Source: SHZI01 sp963698405
GTDB lineage: Bacteria; Pseudomonadota; Gammaproteobacteria; Steroidobacterales; GCA-2729495
Direction of reading: 5' to 3'
Assembly: GCA_963698405.1 (NCBI GenBank)
Contig: CAVOQT010000004.1
Span: forward strand, 47,309-111,308
DNA: 64,000 nucleotides
Shown: positions 40,888 to 50,687 of the stretch, one piece after another
Layout: each line of letters starts with the position of its first letter
Position numbering within the stretch: the stretch's first letter is position 1
The notes under the pieces: model-generated
Told to the model about the DNA's origin: nothing
What the model saw: the letters and a program-made list of their open reading frames with translations, nothing else
Database searches by the model: none
Program-made: the position numbers and the translations under genes

Positions 40888-42275
40888 GCAGCGTGTCGAC
40901 CTGGGCCAGGTCATCGACAGCCAGCGTGCCGGCTGCCTGCTTGAGGCGCAGCCCGTTGATCAGGTAGTCATAGCGGCTGCGCAGATACAGGGCTTCGGCA
41001 ACATAAGTCTTGCGCTTGGCGTCGAGTACATCTACCGCCGTTCGCGTACCGACTTCATAGCCGGCTTCGCTGGCCTTGAGCGCGGTACGACTGGATTCCA
41101 GCGCCTGCTTCAGCGCTGCGACCCGGGAAATGTCCGAGATCACGCCCAGGTAAGCGTCCCGCGTCTGCTGTTCGGTATCGCGTGCGGTGCGCTCGAGTCG
41201 CTCCCGCGACGCCCGATGGAGGTATACGGCCTGTTGCACCCGTGCCGAGGTCTGGCCGCCACTGAAAATTGGCAGCGACATCTGCAGCGAGATGCTGTCA
41301 GTTTCCAGGTCGGTACCCGTTGGAGTGCGGACGATGGAGCTTGGGCAGCTGCCGTCCGGGTTGGTCGGACCATCGCACGAGCGTGAAAAACCGTCGTTGT
41401 CCGTATTGTTCCTGCTGAGTACCAGATCAACGGTCGGGTAGTGCCCGGTTCGCGCCAGGCTGACATCGTCCTTGGCAATCTGGGTGCCGATCTGGCTGGA
41501 TATGACACTGCGGTTCTGTTGCAGGGCGGTGCTTACCCAGGCTTCTACGTCGTCAGGGTCTGGTGAGGTCAGCGGGATATCTTCAGCGGGCTTGGCGAGA
41601 TCAGGCGGAATCTCGTCGATGATCGTACGCAGTGCCTCCCAATTGTTGGCCAGAGCGCGCTTGGCGAGGATTTCAGCCGTCAGCGCCTGGTCGTATGCAG
41701 CCTGGGCTTCCTGTACATCCGTAATCGCAATCAGCCCGACTTCGAAACGCTTTCTTGGCCTGTTCGAGCTGTCGACCGATGGATTCCTTGGCGGCCTGTT
41801 CGGAGGTCAGGGTATCTTCGGCTGCCAAAACGCCAAAGTATGCGTCGGCTACGCGCACGATCAGGTTCTGCTGTGCAGCCTGGTAGTCTGCATCAGCCTG
41901 CGCAGCTTTCTTCTCGGATTGGGACAGGGTTACCCATTGATCCCAGCGAAATACGCTCTGGCGCAGCTCAAGTACCCAGTTCTGGGCATCGTTGTCGCGT
42001 GAGTCGACCACCCGGGTTGATTGCAGGCCACCGAAGAAAGTGCTGGTGGTGCCATCAGCCGCATTATTGGCAAGATTCATCCGGCTGCTGACCTGCGGCA
42101 GCAAGGCGCCCCGCGCGATGGGCTTGCCTTCCAGCACTGCCAGGCGATTGGCTTCCGCTTCCCGCACCTGTGGATCGCTCTGCAGCGACTTTTCATAGAC
42201 CTGCAGCAGCGTATCGGCATGGGCCACCTGGGCCAGTAGCAGTGTGGCGGGCAGAAGCCGGCGGAGAATTCTCAT
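40880..42275 (-). pseudogene. tolC: TolC-family outer membrane channel protein, frameshifted
   Basis: A type I secretion/efflux outer-membrane channel of the TolC family. The first part has a signal peptide (RILRRLLPATLLLAQVAHA) and typical repeats (SLQSDPQVREAEANRLA, LELRQSVFRWDQW, NLIVRVADAYFGVLAAED). At plus 41750 an extra base breaks the frame: AAGAAAGCGTTTCG instead of AAGAAACGTTTCG, which would read KRFEVGLIAITDVQEAQAAY. The second half (RALANNWEALRTIIDEIPPDL, LPIFSGGQTSARVQQA, YEVGTRTAVDVLDAKR, ending VDTLLK) is intact in the other frame. Restored length is 464 residues, normal for TolC. It may be a real lesion or a sequence error. It is next to pcm, a common proteobacterial pairing. 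Confidence 0.87.
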
Positions 42276-42318
42276 GGTCTGCATCCCTGTTCTTGTTCCC
42301 GGATCGGCGAGCAGCCGC

Positions 42319-42975
42319 TCAGAAAGTGAAGGCCTGGTGCCCCGGCGCATTCCGGAGTGGTGGAACAACGGTTTCCAGAAGAACTTCCGTTGTCCATTCG
42401 TTTTCACCAAGCCGGCGTACCAGCCGGGCCTCCATCTGTGGCGCGCTGCCGGTGACCACAAAAAGGCGTCCACCCACGGCAAGCCAGTCCTCGAAGCGAC
42501 GATCATAGACCGGTAGTGAACCGGTAATGGCGATAACGTCAAAGCGGCCATTCGGGACGAACTCGAAGACGTCGGTATTGTGCACCTCTGCATTGCGATG
42601 CTGGAAGCTCGCGAGCCTGGTGCGTGCGGCGTTGGCCAGCTCCGGGAGAATCTCCAGGCTGGTGACCGTGCCACCCAGCGCGGTCAGACAGGCGGTCATG
42701 AAGCCACTGCCAGTGCCGACTTCGAGCACCTGCTCAGTGGCGGCTGGAGACAATGCCTGCAAGATGCGGCCCTCCAGCTTGGGTGCCAGCATGCTCTGGT
42801 CTCCCTGTAGCGGGATACATGTATCTGCGAAGGCGAGACTGCGATATCGGGCGGGTACGAACTGCTCACGAGGCACAGTGCCCAGAACAGCCAGAATGGC
42901 GGGATCAAGCACGTCCCAGGTTCGCACCTGCTGGTTGACCATCTGGGTGCGTGCGAATTCGATATTGCTGTTCAT
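42319..42975 (-). CDS. pcm: protein-L-isoaspartate O-methyltransferase
   Basis: A 218-residue SAM-dependent repair methyltransferase that labels isoaspartyl residues in damaged proteins. The family features ARTQMVNQQVRTWDVLDPAIL at the N-terminus, VPREQFVPARYRSLAFADT, and the SAM motif VLEVGTGSGFMTACLTALGG are clear; the DxITGS segment near residue 155 is also typical. ATG at 42975 gives the family N-terminus MNSNIEFARTQM. It lies upstream of the tolC-like gene on the same strand with a 43-base gap, as often found in proteobacteria. Confidence 0.92.
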   Translation of the reverse strand: MNSNIEFARTQMVNQQVRTWDVLDPAILAVLGTVPREQFVPARYRSLAFADTCIPLQGDQSMLAPKLEGRILQALSPAATEQVLEVGTGSGFMTACLTALGGTVTSLEILPELANAARTRLASFQHRNAEVHNTDVFEFVPNGRFDVIAITGSLPVYDRRFEDWLAVGGRLFVVTGSAPQMEARLVRRLGENEWTTEVLLETVVPPLRNAPGHQAFTF

Positions 42976-42999
42976 GCGGGGCGACTCAGGGTAAGGAGT

Positions 43000-43194
43000 T
43001 TGCTGATTGCAGACAAGTTCAAGGCGGGCCAAGCGACGATTATCGCCCCAAGACCGGATTATGGTGAACTCCCGGACTTCCCGGTAGACCCATCGGCTAT
43101 GCTCTGGCTCATCCGCGAGGCCGGTTCGCGCCGTATATCTACATTAAGAGAAATGCGCGCAATTATCGATCAGAGGAGGGCAGTGCCCGGCTGA
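43000..43194 (+). CDS. possible 64-residue small protein
   Basis: A short frame from TTG at 43000 with an AAGGAG element directly upstream (spacing 2 to the TTG, 5 to a CTG codon). The product would be hydrophilic (GQATIIAPRPDYGELPDFP, then LIREAGSRRISTLREMRAII). It fills the gap between divergent pcm and the GGDEF/EAL gene and ends 23 bases before the latter. No family is recognised and the start codon is poor, so it may be chance. Confidence 0.22.
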   Translation: MLIADKFKAGQATIIAPRPDYGELPDFPVDPSAMLWLIREAGSRRISTLREMRAIIDQRRAVPG

Positions 43195-43216
43195 CTTCCC
43201 CCATAGCGATGTCCTG

Positions 43217-45541
43217 ATGACCGAGACGTGGTTAATCCTGGCGCTCGCCGTGATCTGCTTCGGGCTTGCGGGCGGTTGCCTGCATCTCTGGCGTTCACGC
43301 GGTGTCTATGCCCGCAGTGTTGAGGCACTCAATCAGGAGGTCCTCGACGCTGCAGAGGCATCTGCATTTGGCAAACGGGTGGCTCAACCTGCATCAGCCC
43401 CGGCCGGATTGACGGTGCTTGGCGACAATATCAACCGCTTGTTCGATACGCTGAATGCCAAAGACCGGCAGATGCGCCAGCGCGAGGCGCTGTTCCAGGA
43501 TCTGGCCAATACCATGCCCGAGGTCGTCCTCGTGCATCGCGATCGCGTGATCTTTGCCAATAATGTTGCTGCCGGGTTGATCGGGCTGACTGCCGAGCAA
43601 CTGGTTGGCCGGCCAGTGACTGATCTGGTGCGACCGGCCTATCGGGCCGTCACCCGCAAGAACCTGACCGGCCGCCTGGCGGGCGAGACGGTGCCGGATC
43701 GTCTGGAAATCCAGCTCATCTCCGGTGATGAGGGCGGCATGTGGGTCGAGGCGGCGGGGTCGATGATCGACTATCGCGGCCAGAAGGCGATTCTGACCAT
43801 TGCCCGCGATGTCAGCTACCGGAAAAGCATCGAGGCCAATCTGGGCCGCGGCAAGCAGCAGGCACAGATCACGCTGGAATCGATCGGTGAGGGAGTGATC
43901 ACCACCGACATGCAGGGTTTGATCGATTATCTGAATGGTGCTGCCGAGAAGTTGATTGGGACAAGTCGCGAGCATGCGGTCGGCAAGCGCATGACCGAGC
44001 TGTTGAAGCTGGTCGACGAGTCGGACCGCAAGGATCTGGGCGATCCGGTCTCGCGTTGTCTGGCTGAACGCCGGCAGGTCAGCCTGGGTCGCCGTGCCCT
44101 GATGCTCACCGTCGATGATGGCCGCGAGCTGTCGGTTGAGCTGACCGCCTCGCCGATCATCGGCCCCGGGGAGGCGGTCGCGGGTGCGGTGGTGATCATG
44201 CACGATGTGACAGAAATGCGCGGACTGACCCGGCGCATCTCCTATCAGGCAGCCCATGACGCCCTCACCGGCCTCGCCAACCGTAGTGAATTTGAGCGGC
44301 GTGTTCTGGAGGCCATCGAGTCCGGACGCGAGGACGCTGCAAACTCGGTGCTCTGTTATATGGACCTCGACCGCTTCAAGGCCGTGAACGATACCTGCGG
44401 CCATCTGGCTGGCGACAACATGCTGCGTGAGATCGCCAAACTGATCCGTGACAAGGTACGTGACTCCGATCTCGTGGCCCGACTCGGCGGCGACGAATTC
44501 GGCATGCTGCTGCTGCGCTGCCCGCTGGACAAGGCGCGCCAGATCGCCGACGACGTCTGCAATGCGGTCCGCGACTATCGCTTCGTCTGGCAGGACCGGA
44601 TTTTCACGGTCGGGATCAGTATCGGACTGGTCGAGGTCGCGCGCGAGACCGGTTCGCTCAAGGATCTGCTCAGTGCCGCTGACTCGGCCTGCTATGTAGC
44701 CAAGCAGCAGGGCCGCGGTCGTGTCCATGTGTACTCGTCACGCGATGAGGTGTCGGCACGCCAGCGCGGCGACATTCACTGGCTGCAGCAGTTGCAGGCG
44801 GCGCTGCGTGAGAATCGCTTTGAACTCCATACCCAGCCAGTGATTGCGACGGCCGGCCGGGCCAGTGCCGGCCCGGCACTGGAGGTACTGCTGCGCATGG
44901 TCGATGAAGACGGCAAGCTGGTGCTGCCGCGACAATTCATTCCGGCTGCGGAACGCTATCAGCTCATGTCGGGTATCGATCGCTGGGTCGTGCAGGCCAC
45001 CCTGGCGGCGCTGGCGCACGGTGCCATCCGTCTGCCAGATGACCGGAGCTGCAGCATCAATCTCTCAGGTCAGTCACTTGCCGATGAGGGCTTCCTCGAT
45101 TTTGTGGTTGATTGTCTCGACCATAGCCAGATTGCCCCCAGTCGCATCTGCTTCGAGATCAGCGAGACAGCGGTGATGGACCGCCTTGATCAGGCACGCC
45201 GCTTCATCGGCGTATTGCATGGCATGGGCTGTCAGTTTGGCCTGGATGACTTTGGTAGCGGTATTGGTTCGTTCAATACCTTGCGTGACCTGTCCATCGA
45301 CTATCTGAAAATCGATGGCACCTATACGCATGACCTGCGTCCCGAGACCCTGAATCATCAGGTGGTGAATGCGATCACCGGCATGTCACGCATTCTGGGT
45401 TTTCGCGTGATTGCGGAGCAGGTCGAGGTGCAGGCAGATTTTGAAGCGCTGCGTGCCATCGGTGTGGATTTTATCCAGGGTAATTTTGTCGACCGGCCAC
45501 ACCGGTTGGGTGAACCGGGCAGCACGCTGACTGTGCATTGA
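43217..45541 (+). CDS. PAS-GGDEF-EAL cyclic-di-GMP turnover protein
   Basis: A 774-residue inner-membrane signalling protein. One N-terminal transmembrane helix (about residues 6-24), two PAS-type sensor regions (about 90-210, 215-335), a GGDEF diguanylate cyclase domain (about 345-505) with RLGGDEFG at 422-429, and a C-terminal EAL phosphodiesterase domain (about 515-765). The EAL core motif reads EVLLR (residues 556-560), a common active variant; metal and catalytic residues in INLSGQSLAD, FEISETAVM, LDDFGSG, YLKIDG and IAEQVE are kept. Both activities therefore look possible, with PAS ligands deciding the balance. It is monocistronic and convergent with a lipoprotein gene. Confidence 0.93.
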   Translation: MTETWLILALAVICFGLAGGCLHLWRSRGVYARSVEALNQEVLDAAEASAFGKRVAQPASAPAGLTVLGDNINRLFDTLNAKDRQMRQREALFQDLANTMPEVVLVHRDRVIFANNVAAGLIGLTAEQLVGRPVTDLVRPAYRAVTRKNLTGRLAGETVPDRLEIQLISGDEGGMWVEAAGSMIDYRGQKAILTIARDVSYRKSIEANLGRGKQQAQITLESIGEGVITTDMQGLIDYLNGAAEKLIGTSREHAVGKRMTELLKLVDESDRKDLGDPVSRCLAERRQVSLGRRALMLTVDDGRELSVELTASPIIGPGEAVAGAVVIMHDVTEMRGLTRRISYQAAHDALTGLANRSEFERRVLEAIESGREDAANSVLCYMDLDRFKAVNDTCGHLAGDNMLREIAKLIRDKVRDSDLVARLGGDEFGMLLLRCPLDKARQIADDVCNAVRDYRFVWQDRIFTVGISIGLVEVARETGSLKDLLSAADSACYVAKQQGRGRVHVYSSRDEVSARQRGDIHWLQQLQAALRENRFELHTQPVIATAGRASAGPALEVLLRMVDEDGKLVLPRQFIPAAERYQLMSGIDRWVVQATLAALAHGAIRLPDDRSCSINLSGQSLADEGFLDFVVDCLDHSQIAPSRICFEISETAVMDRLDQARRFIGVLHGMGCQFGLDDFGSGIGSFNTLRDLSIDYLKIDGTYTHDLRPETLNHQVVNAITGMSRILGFRVIAEQVEVQADFEALRAIGVDFIQGNFVDRPHRLGEPGSTLTVH

Positions 45542-45553
45542 TCCTGAAGATGC

Positions 45554-46009
45554 TTAGCGTGCCGCCGGGAAGAACCAGTTTGCCGCCTTGCAGTTATCGC
45601 TCAGTGACAGTTCGACGTTGACCTCATCGGCTGGAAATGCCGCGACTTCGATGAGACCGGACAGCTCCGTATCGTTCTGCGGTGTACACAGTACGCCATC
45701 ACCGTCCGAATCAGCCCAGGCGTAGACAACCAGGCCTTCGCCGGCGCCTGCCGGGTATTCGACGGTGCCACTGAAGTTGCCCACCGGCACGCTGAACTCG
45801 CCCATGAAGAGCAGCGGGTAGCGCAGTTCTCCCGTGCCGGCCCAGGCGTGGTAGGCCATGACATGCAATTCACCGGAGGCGGTGGCCGGCATCTGCACCG
45901 TACCGTTGATCTTCAGGCTGCGTATTTCCGGTGGCTTCTCGCTGCAAGCCGTTGCCAGAAGGGCCGTGAGGGCTGTCGTGCACGCAATCCGGAGCATTCT
46001 GGTTTTCAT
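45554..46009 (-). CDS. predicted lipoprotein of unknown function
   Basis: A 151-residue protein with a lipoprotein signal peptide (RMLRIACTTALTALLATAC, lipobox LATAC with Cys about residue 22). The mature part is a beta-rich domain (GTVQMPATASGELHVMAYHAW, VYAWADSDGDG), possibly a small Ig-like or carbohydrate-binding fold, but I recognise no family. DSDGDGVLC resembles a short Ca2+-binding loop. The ATG overlaps the stop of the upstream amidohydrolase by four bases (ATGA). Last gene of an operon of three exported proteins. Confidence 0.65.
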   Translation of the reverse strand: MKTRMLRIACTTALTALLATACSEKPPEIRSLKINGTVQMPATASGELHVMAYHAWAGTGELRYPLLFMGEFSVPVGNFSGTVEYPAGAGEGLVVYAWADSDGDGVLCTPQNDTELSGLIEVAAFPADEVNVELSLSDNCKAANWFFPAAR

Positions 46010-47037
46010 TGTGCCTCTCCCGGTTGAATCGGTGGCAGCCTGAATACGCGCAGGAAATTTCCGGACAGAATCTGTTCCATTTCGTCAGCTGTATAGCCTT
46101 CTTCCTGCATCCCGGCGACAAATGCCTGTAAGTGGGACTTCACATAGCCGGGAAACTGCGGTCCGTCAGAGCCGTAGATCATCTTGTTGATTACGCCGCC
46201 GGCCTTGATGCGACGAAGGAAGTCTGCGCGCAGCTTATCGGCCCGCTCGGCACCAAGCGCACCGGGCTCCAGGTATACGTTGCTGTATTGCCGGGCAAGT
46301 GCGATTGCCGAGTCCGTAAAGCTCAGTGCCTTGTTGTGGCTGTCATAGCCCGAGTGGCCAAGTATGAAGATGCAGTCGGGAAATGCCTGGATGGAGCCTT
46401 CCAGATAAGCCGGATCAGCGTACGGCGCTTCGGTGCGGGTGCCCGGATTCGGGCTGGTGCCTGTGTGCAGGTATGCGGGCTTGCCCAGCCGGCCACAGAT
46501 TTCGTAGATGCCATCGAAGCGCCGGTCGTCGAAACGAAACTGCTGGTGCCCATGCGCAACCTTGATGCCGTGCATGCCCGGCAGCTGAACACCAGCCTCC
46601 AGGCGTGCCAGTTCTGCTGCGCTGTCATTGTTCCAGTCATCGACGCGCAGGCTGGCAAAGCCGTAGAACCGTCCGGGAGCGGAGCTGATTTGCTCGGCCA
46701 CGAACTCGTTTCCTGCAATCCCCGTCGTCGCTGGGCTATAGACGGCAAACAGCCCGCCTGCCGAGATCCCGGCACTGTCCAGCTGCCCGGCGATGGTTTT
46801 GCCGCGCAGGTTGTAATCCACGAACAGTCCCATGGTCCACTTGAAGCCGGCGGGCACACGATCGCTGAGGCGCTTGCGAAAACCTGGCGGGGTCAGTTCC
46901 CAGGTTCCGGTATGCAGGTGCATGTCGATGACCGGAATGCGTTTGCCATCGATCAGCACGCCGGGTTCTGGTGTTCGCCCGCAGGCGCTCAGCAGGATGA
47001 TCGCGAGCGCCAGGAAAACGCGTATAGCTGATTGCAT
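46006..47037 (-). CDS. exported amidohydrolase-family (TIM-barrel) lipoprotein
   Basis: A 343-residue metal-dependent hydrolase of the amidohydrolase-2 type with a lipoprotein signal (RVFLALAIILLSAC). The metal motif appears as VIDMHLHTG, and further candidate ligands are HGHQQF, LGHSGYD and YGSDGPQFPGY (Asp). Substrates of exported members are poorly known. The ATG at 47037 gives a standard lipoprotein signal with AGGATCGAG upstream; a GTG at 47070 overlapping the previous stop (GTGA) is the alternative. It lies between the alpha/beta-hydrolase-like gene and the small lipoprotein, both overlapping or nearly so. Confidence 0.8.
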   Translation of the reverse strand: MQSAIRVFLALAIILLSACGRTPEPGVLIDGKRIPVIDMHLHTGTWELTPPGFRKRLSDRVPAGFKWTMGLFVDYNLRGKTIAGQLDSAGISAGGLFAVYSPATTGIAGNEFVAEQISSAPGRFYGFASLRVDDWNNDSAAELARLEAGVQLPGMHGIKVAHGHQQFRFDDRRFDGIYEICGRLGKPAYLHTGTSPNPGTRTEAPYADPAYLEGSIQAFPDCIFILGHSGYDSHNKALSFTDSAIALARQYSNVYLEPGALGAERADKLRADFLRRIKAGGVINKMIYGSDGPQFPGYVKSHLQAFVAGMQEEGYTADEMEQILSGNFLRVFRLPPIQPGEAQ

Positions 47038-47066
47038 GATCTCGATCCTGTTGGCTGCAAATTCTG

Positions 47067-47900
47067 TCACGGAGCCTGAACCAGTGCACCACGCGGGTAT
47101 CGCAAGTGCGAGGGTTCGATCGGTACGCCGACTATTCCCGGTAGTACATCATGGTAGTGCTGCAATGGCCAGTAGTGCCCGTTTCGCGTGAAGCTGGCGT
47201 GACCGGGGTGCGCAGTAACGTCGATATTCCAGGCATTCGCGAGCGGCGCACTGGTGGCTGGTGCGACATCGTCGGTATTGATGACGGCCATGGCAAAGTC
47301 GGCACAGCGACCATGATTGCGTGCACCGTGGCGCCAGTCGACAAAACCATGCAGCTGGAATGGATCCAGAAAGACCATCGTCACGCGCGCTGCATGGGGC
47401 TGCACCGGGCGGCTATGGCGATAGCTTTCGCATAGCGTGTCGGCAACATAGGCGCCGGAACTGTGGGTGATCAGTTGCACTTCCTGCAGATGGTCGTAGC
47501 TGGCGAGCAGCATGCCAAGCCGCCTGCCGAGCTGTTCGGCTGTGGCGACCGCGCGCAGCCGCTGGTCTGACCACGGTGCCCAGTGCAGGAAGCGCACTGC
47601 GACGTCGTTCCGGCCTGCCGCGGCATAGTGTTCCCTGATCCGTGTGACGATTTGTGGAAACAGTGGATTGTCGCCATCGGCGCTGCCATGCACAACGATC
47701 AGGACAACGCGCGTATTACCGGGCAGGTCGAGTCCCGATTCGGGCAGCTGCACATCCAGCGGCATGCGCGTATAGAATTCCATGCCCGTCACGATCGTTG
47801 CCACGATCAGCAGTGCGATCGCTGTCTTCCTCGTGCCTGAAAGCATGCTTCTTGTCATCGCGGGTTGCGCACGGTCTTTTGATGGTGGCTGTTGCTTCAT
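47067..47900 (-). CDS. membrane-anchored alpha/beta-hydrolase-like protein
   Basis: A 277-residue protein with an N-terminal hydrophobic anchor or signal (TAIALLIVATIVTGMEFY, about residues 26-43). The catalytic core looks like a lipase/esterase-type alpha/beta hydrolase: LIVVHGSADG (oxyanion-side His-Gly), the nucleophile elbow LITHSSGAYVAD (in place of G-H-S-x-G) and a late GHYWPLQHYHDVLPG that may supply the His. It is not closely similar to a family I know. The start is uncertain (ATGs at 47900, 47858 and 47846; none has a strong ribosome site). First gene of the exported-protein operon. Confidence 0.6.
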   Translation of the reverse strand: MKQQPPSKDRAQPAMTRSMLSGTRKTAIALLIVATIVTGMEFYTRMPLDVQLPESGLDLPGNTRVVLIVVHGSADGDNPLFPQIVTRIREHYAAAGRNDVAVRFLHWAPWSDQRLRAVATAEQLGRRLGMLLASYDHLQEVQLITHSSGAYVADTLCESYRHSRPVQPHAARVTMVFLDPFQLHGFVDWRHGARNHGRCADFAMAVINTDDVAPATSAPLANAWNIDVTAHPGHASFTRNGHYWPLQHYHDVLPGIVGVPIEPSHLRYPRGALVQAP

Positions 47901-47928
47901 CGATCAGATTGCTCGGGAGATGAAAATC

Positions 47929-48384
47929 ATGACACATCGTTCGCACAAGACCTCGTTTGGTGTACTGGCAGCAGGCGTAGCCATCATGGCTATGGCCACG
48001 CTGGCCAGTGCGGTGGAAGTCGATGGCCTGGTTGGCTTTGAAGATCTGTTCGGCCGATATGCGCCCGGCGGCAACTGCGGGAAGCAGCCGCAGATCCTGG
48101 TGGATTCGGGCGGGATCACTCTTGAGGTGATCGGCGTTGTTGAAAAGGTCAGCAACCCGGAATTCGCGGCCAGCTACGGCGGTCCTGCCTACAACGGCAT
48201 CAGCAAGTGGTTTTTTCCTGTGCGCATTGCCTCAGGCTATGCGGTGCTGATGACATTCAATGCCAACGAGCAGAAGGGTGTACTGCTCATCGAAGGACAT
48301 GATGAAGGCTGGGCCGGCGGGCCGCCGCTGAGTCCGTACAACAAGGCGCTGGTCCAGGGATCACCCTACGCACGCTGCAAGTAG
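47929..48384 (+). CDS. small exported protein of unknown function
   Basis: A 151-residue secreted protein with a signal peptide (HKTSFGVLAAGVAIMAMATLASA, about residues 5-27 in part). The mature part has two Cys (NCGKQPQ and C-terminal YARCK), consistent with one disulfide bond. I recognise no family. The ATG at 47929 has GGGAG 9 bases upstream, better than the in-frame ATG at 47920 or earlier starts that would overlap the opposite gene. It is divergent from the hydrolase operon and ends at a bidirectional terminator. Confidence 0.62.
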   Translation: MTHRSHKTSFGVLAAGVAIMAMATLASAVEVDGLVGFEDLFGRYAPGGNCGKQPQILVDSGGITLEVIGVVEKVSNPEFAASYGGPAYNGISKWFFPVRIASGYAVLMTFNANEQKGVLLIEGHDEGWAGGPPLSPYNKALVQGSPYARCK

Positions 48385-48395
48385 TACCCGGCAGC

Positions 48396-48427
48396 AAAAA
48401 AAAGCCCCGCACGAGGCGGGGCTTTTT
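48396..48427. terminator. bidirectional intrinsic terminator
   Basis: Stem GCCCCGC / GCGGGGC with loop ACGAG, flanked by a run of A on the left (48396-48403) and T on the right (48423-48427), so both strands show a GC stem followed by a U tract. It sits between the convergent small exported protein gene and hppA and can end both transcripts. Confidence 0.9.
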
Positions 48428-48444
48428 CCGGCAGCGAGTTGTAA

Positions 48445-50490
<2,046 letters not shown>

Positions 50491-50521
50491 GGTCGAGTCC
50501 TCCAAGACTTCTCAATTTGGA

Positions 50522-50634
50522 GTCAGGCGGGTTTGCTTGCCTGACGCAGATACCCTTCCCGGACCCTGCATTACGCAGAGGAACCCGCTTGGCCGAAGAC
50601 CGTGAGCGGGTCGGAAAAAAGGCGCGCAATCATA
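50522..50634 (-). promoter_or_regulatory. hppA leader: -10 candidate and two RNA hairpins
   Basis: On the minus strand a TATGAT hexamer (plus 50629-50634) has a poor -35. The inferred ~130-base leader holds two hairpins: ACCCGCT/AGCGGGT (plus 50583-50589 and 50605-50611) with a loop of 15, and GTCAGGC/GCCTGAC (plus 50522-50528 and 50539-50545) with a loop of 10, ending about 30 bases before the start codon. The second could affect ribosome access. No known riboswitch class is recognised. Confidence 0.35.
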
Positions 50635-50687
50635 GCACTAAAGCGCAGCAGCGCCAGACAGGACTGCAACCCACCTGCCGCCGGGTA

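Noticed and set aside
43394..44728. Open frame of 444 codons opposite the GGDEF/EAL gene
   Set aside because: Antisense shadow of conserved PAS-GGDEF coding sequence, with no domain of its own.
50506..50687. Fluoride riboswitch upstream of hppA
   Set aside because: The conserved core (GGNGAUGG...) of the crcB motif is not present; only generic hairpins can be seen.
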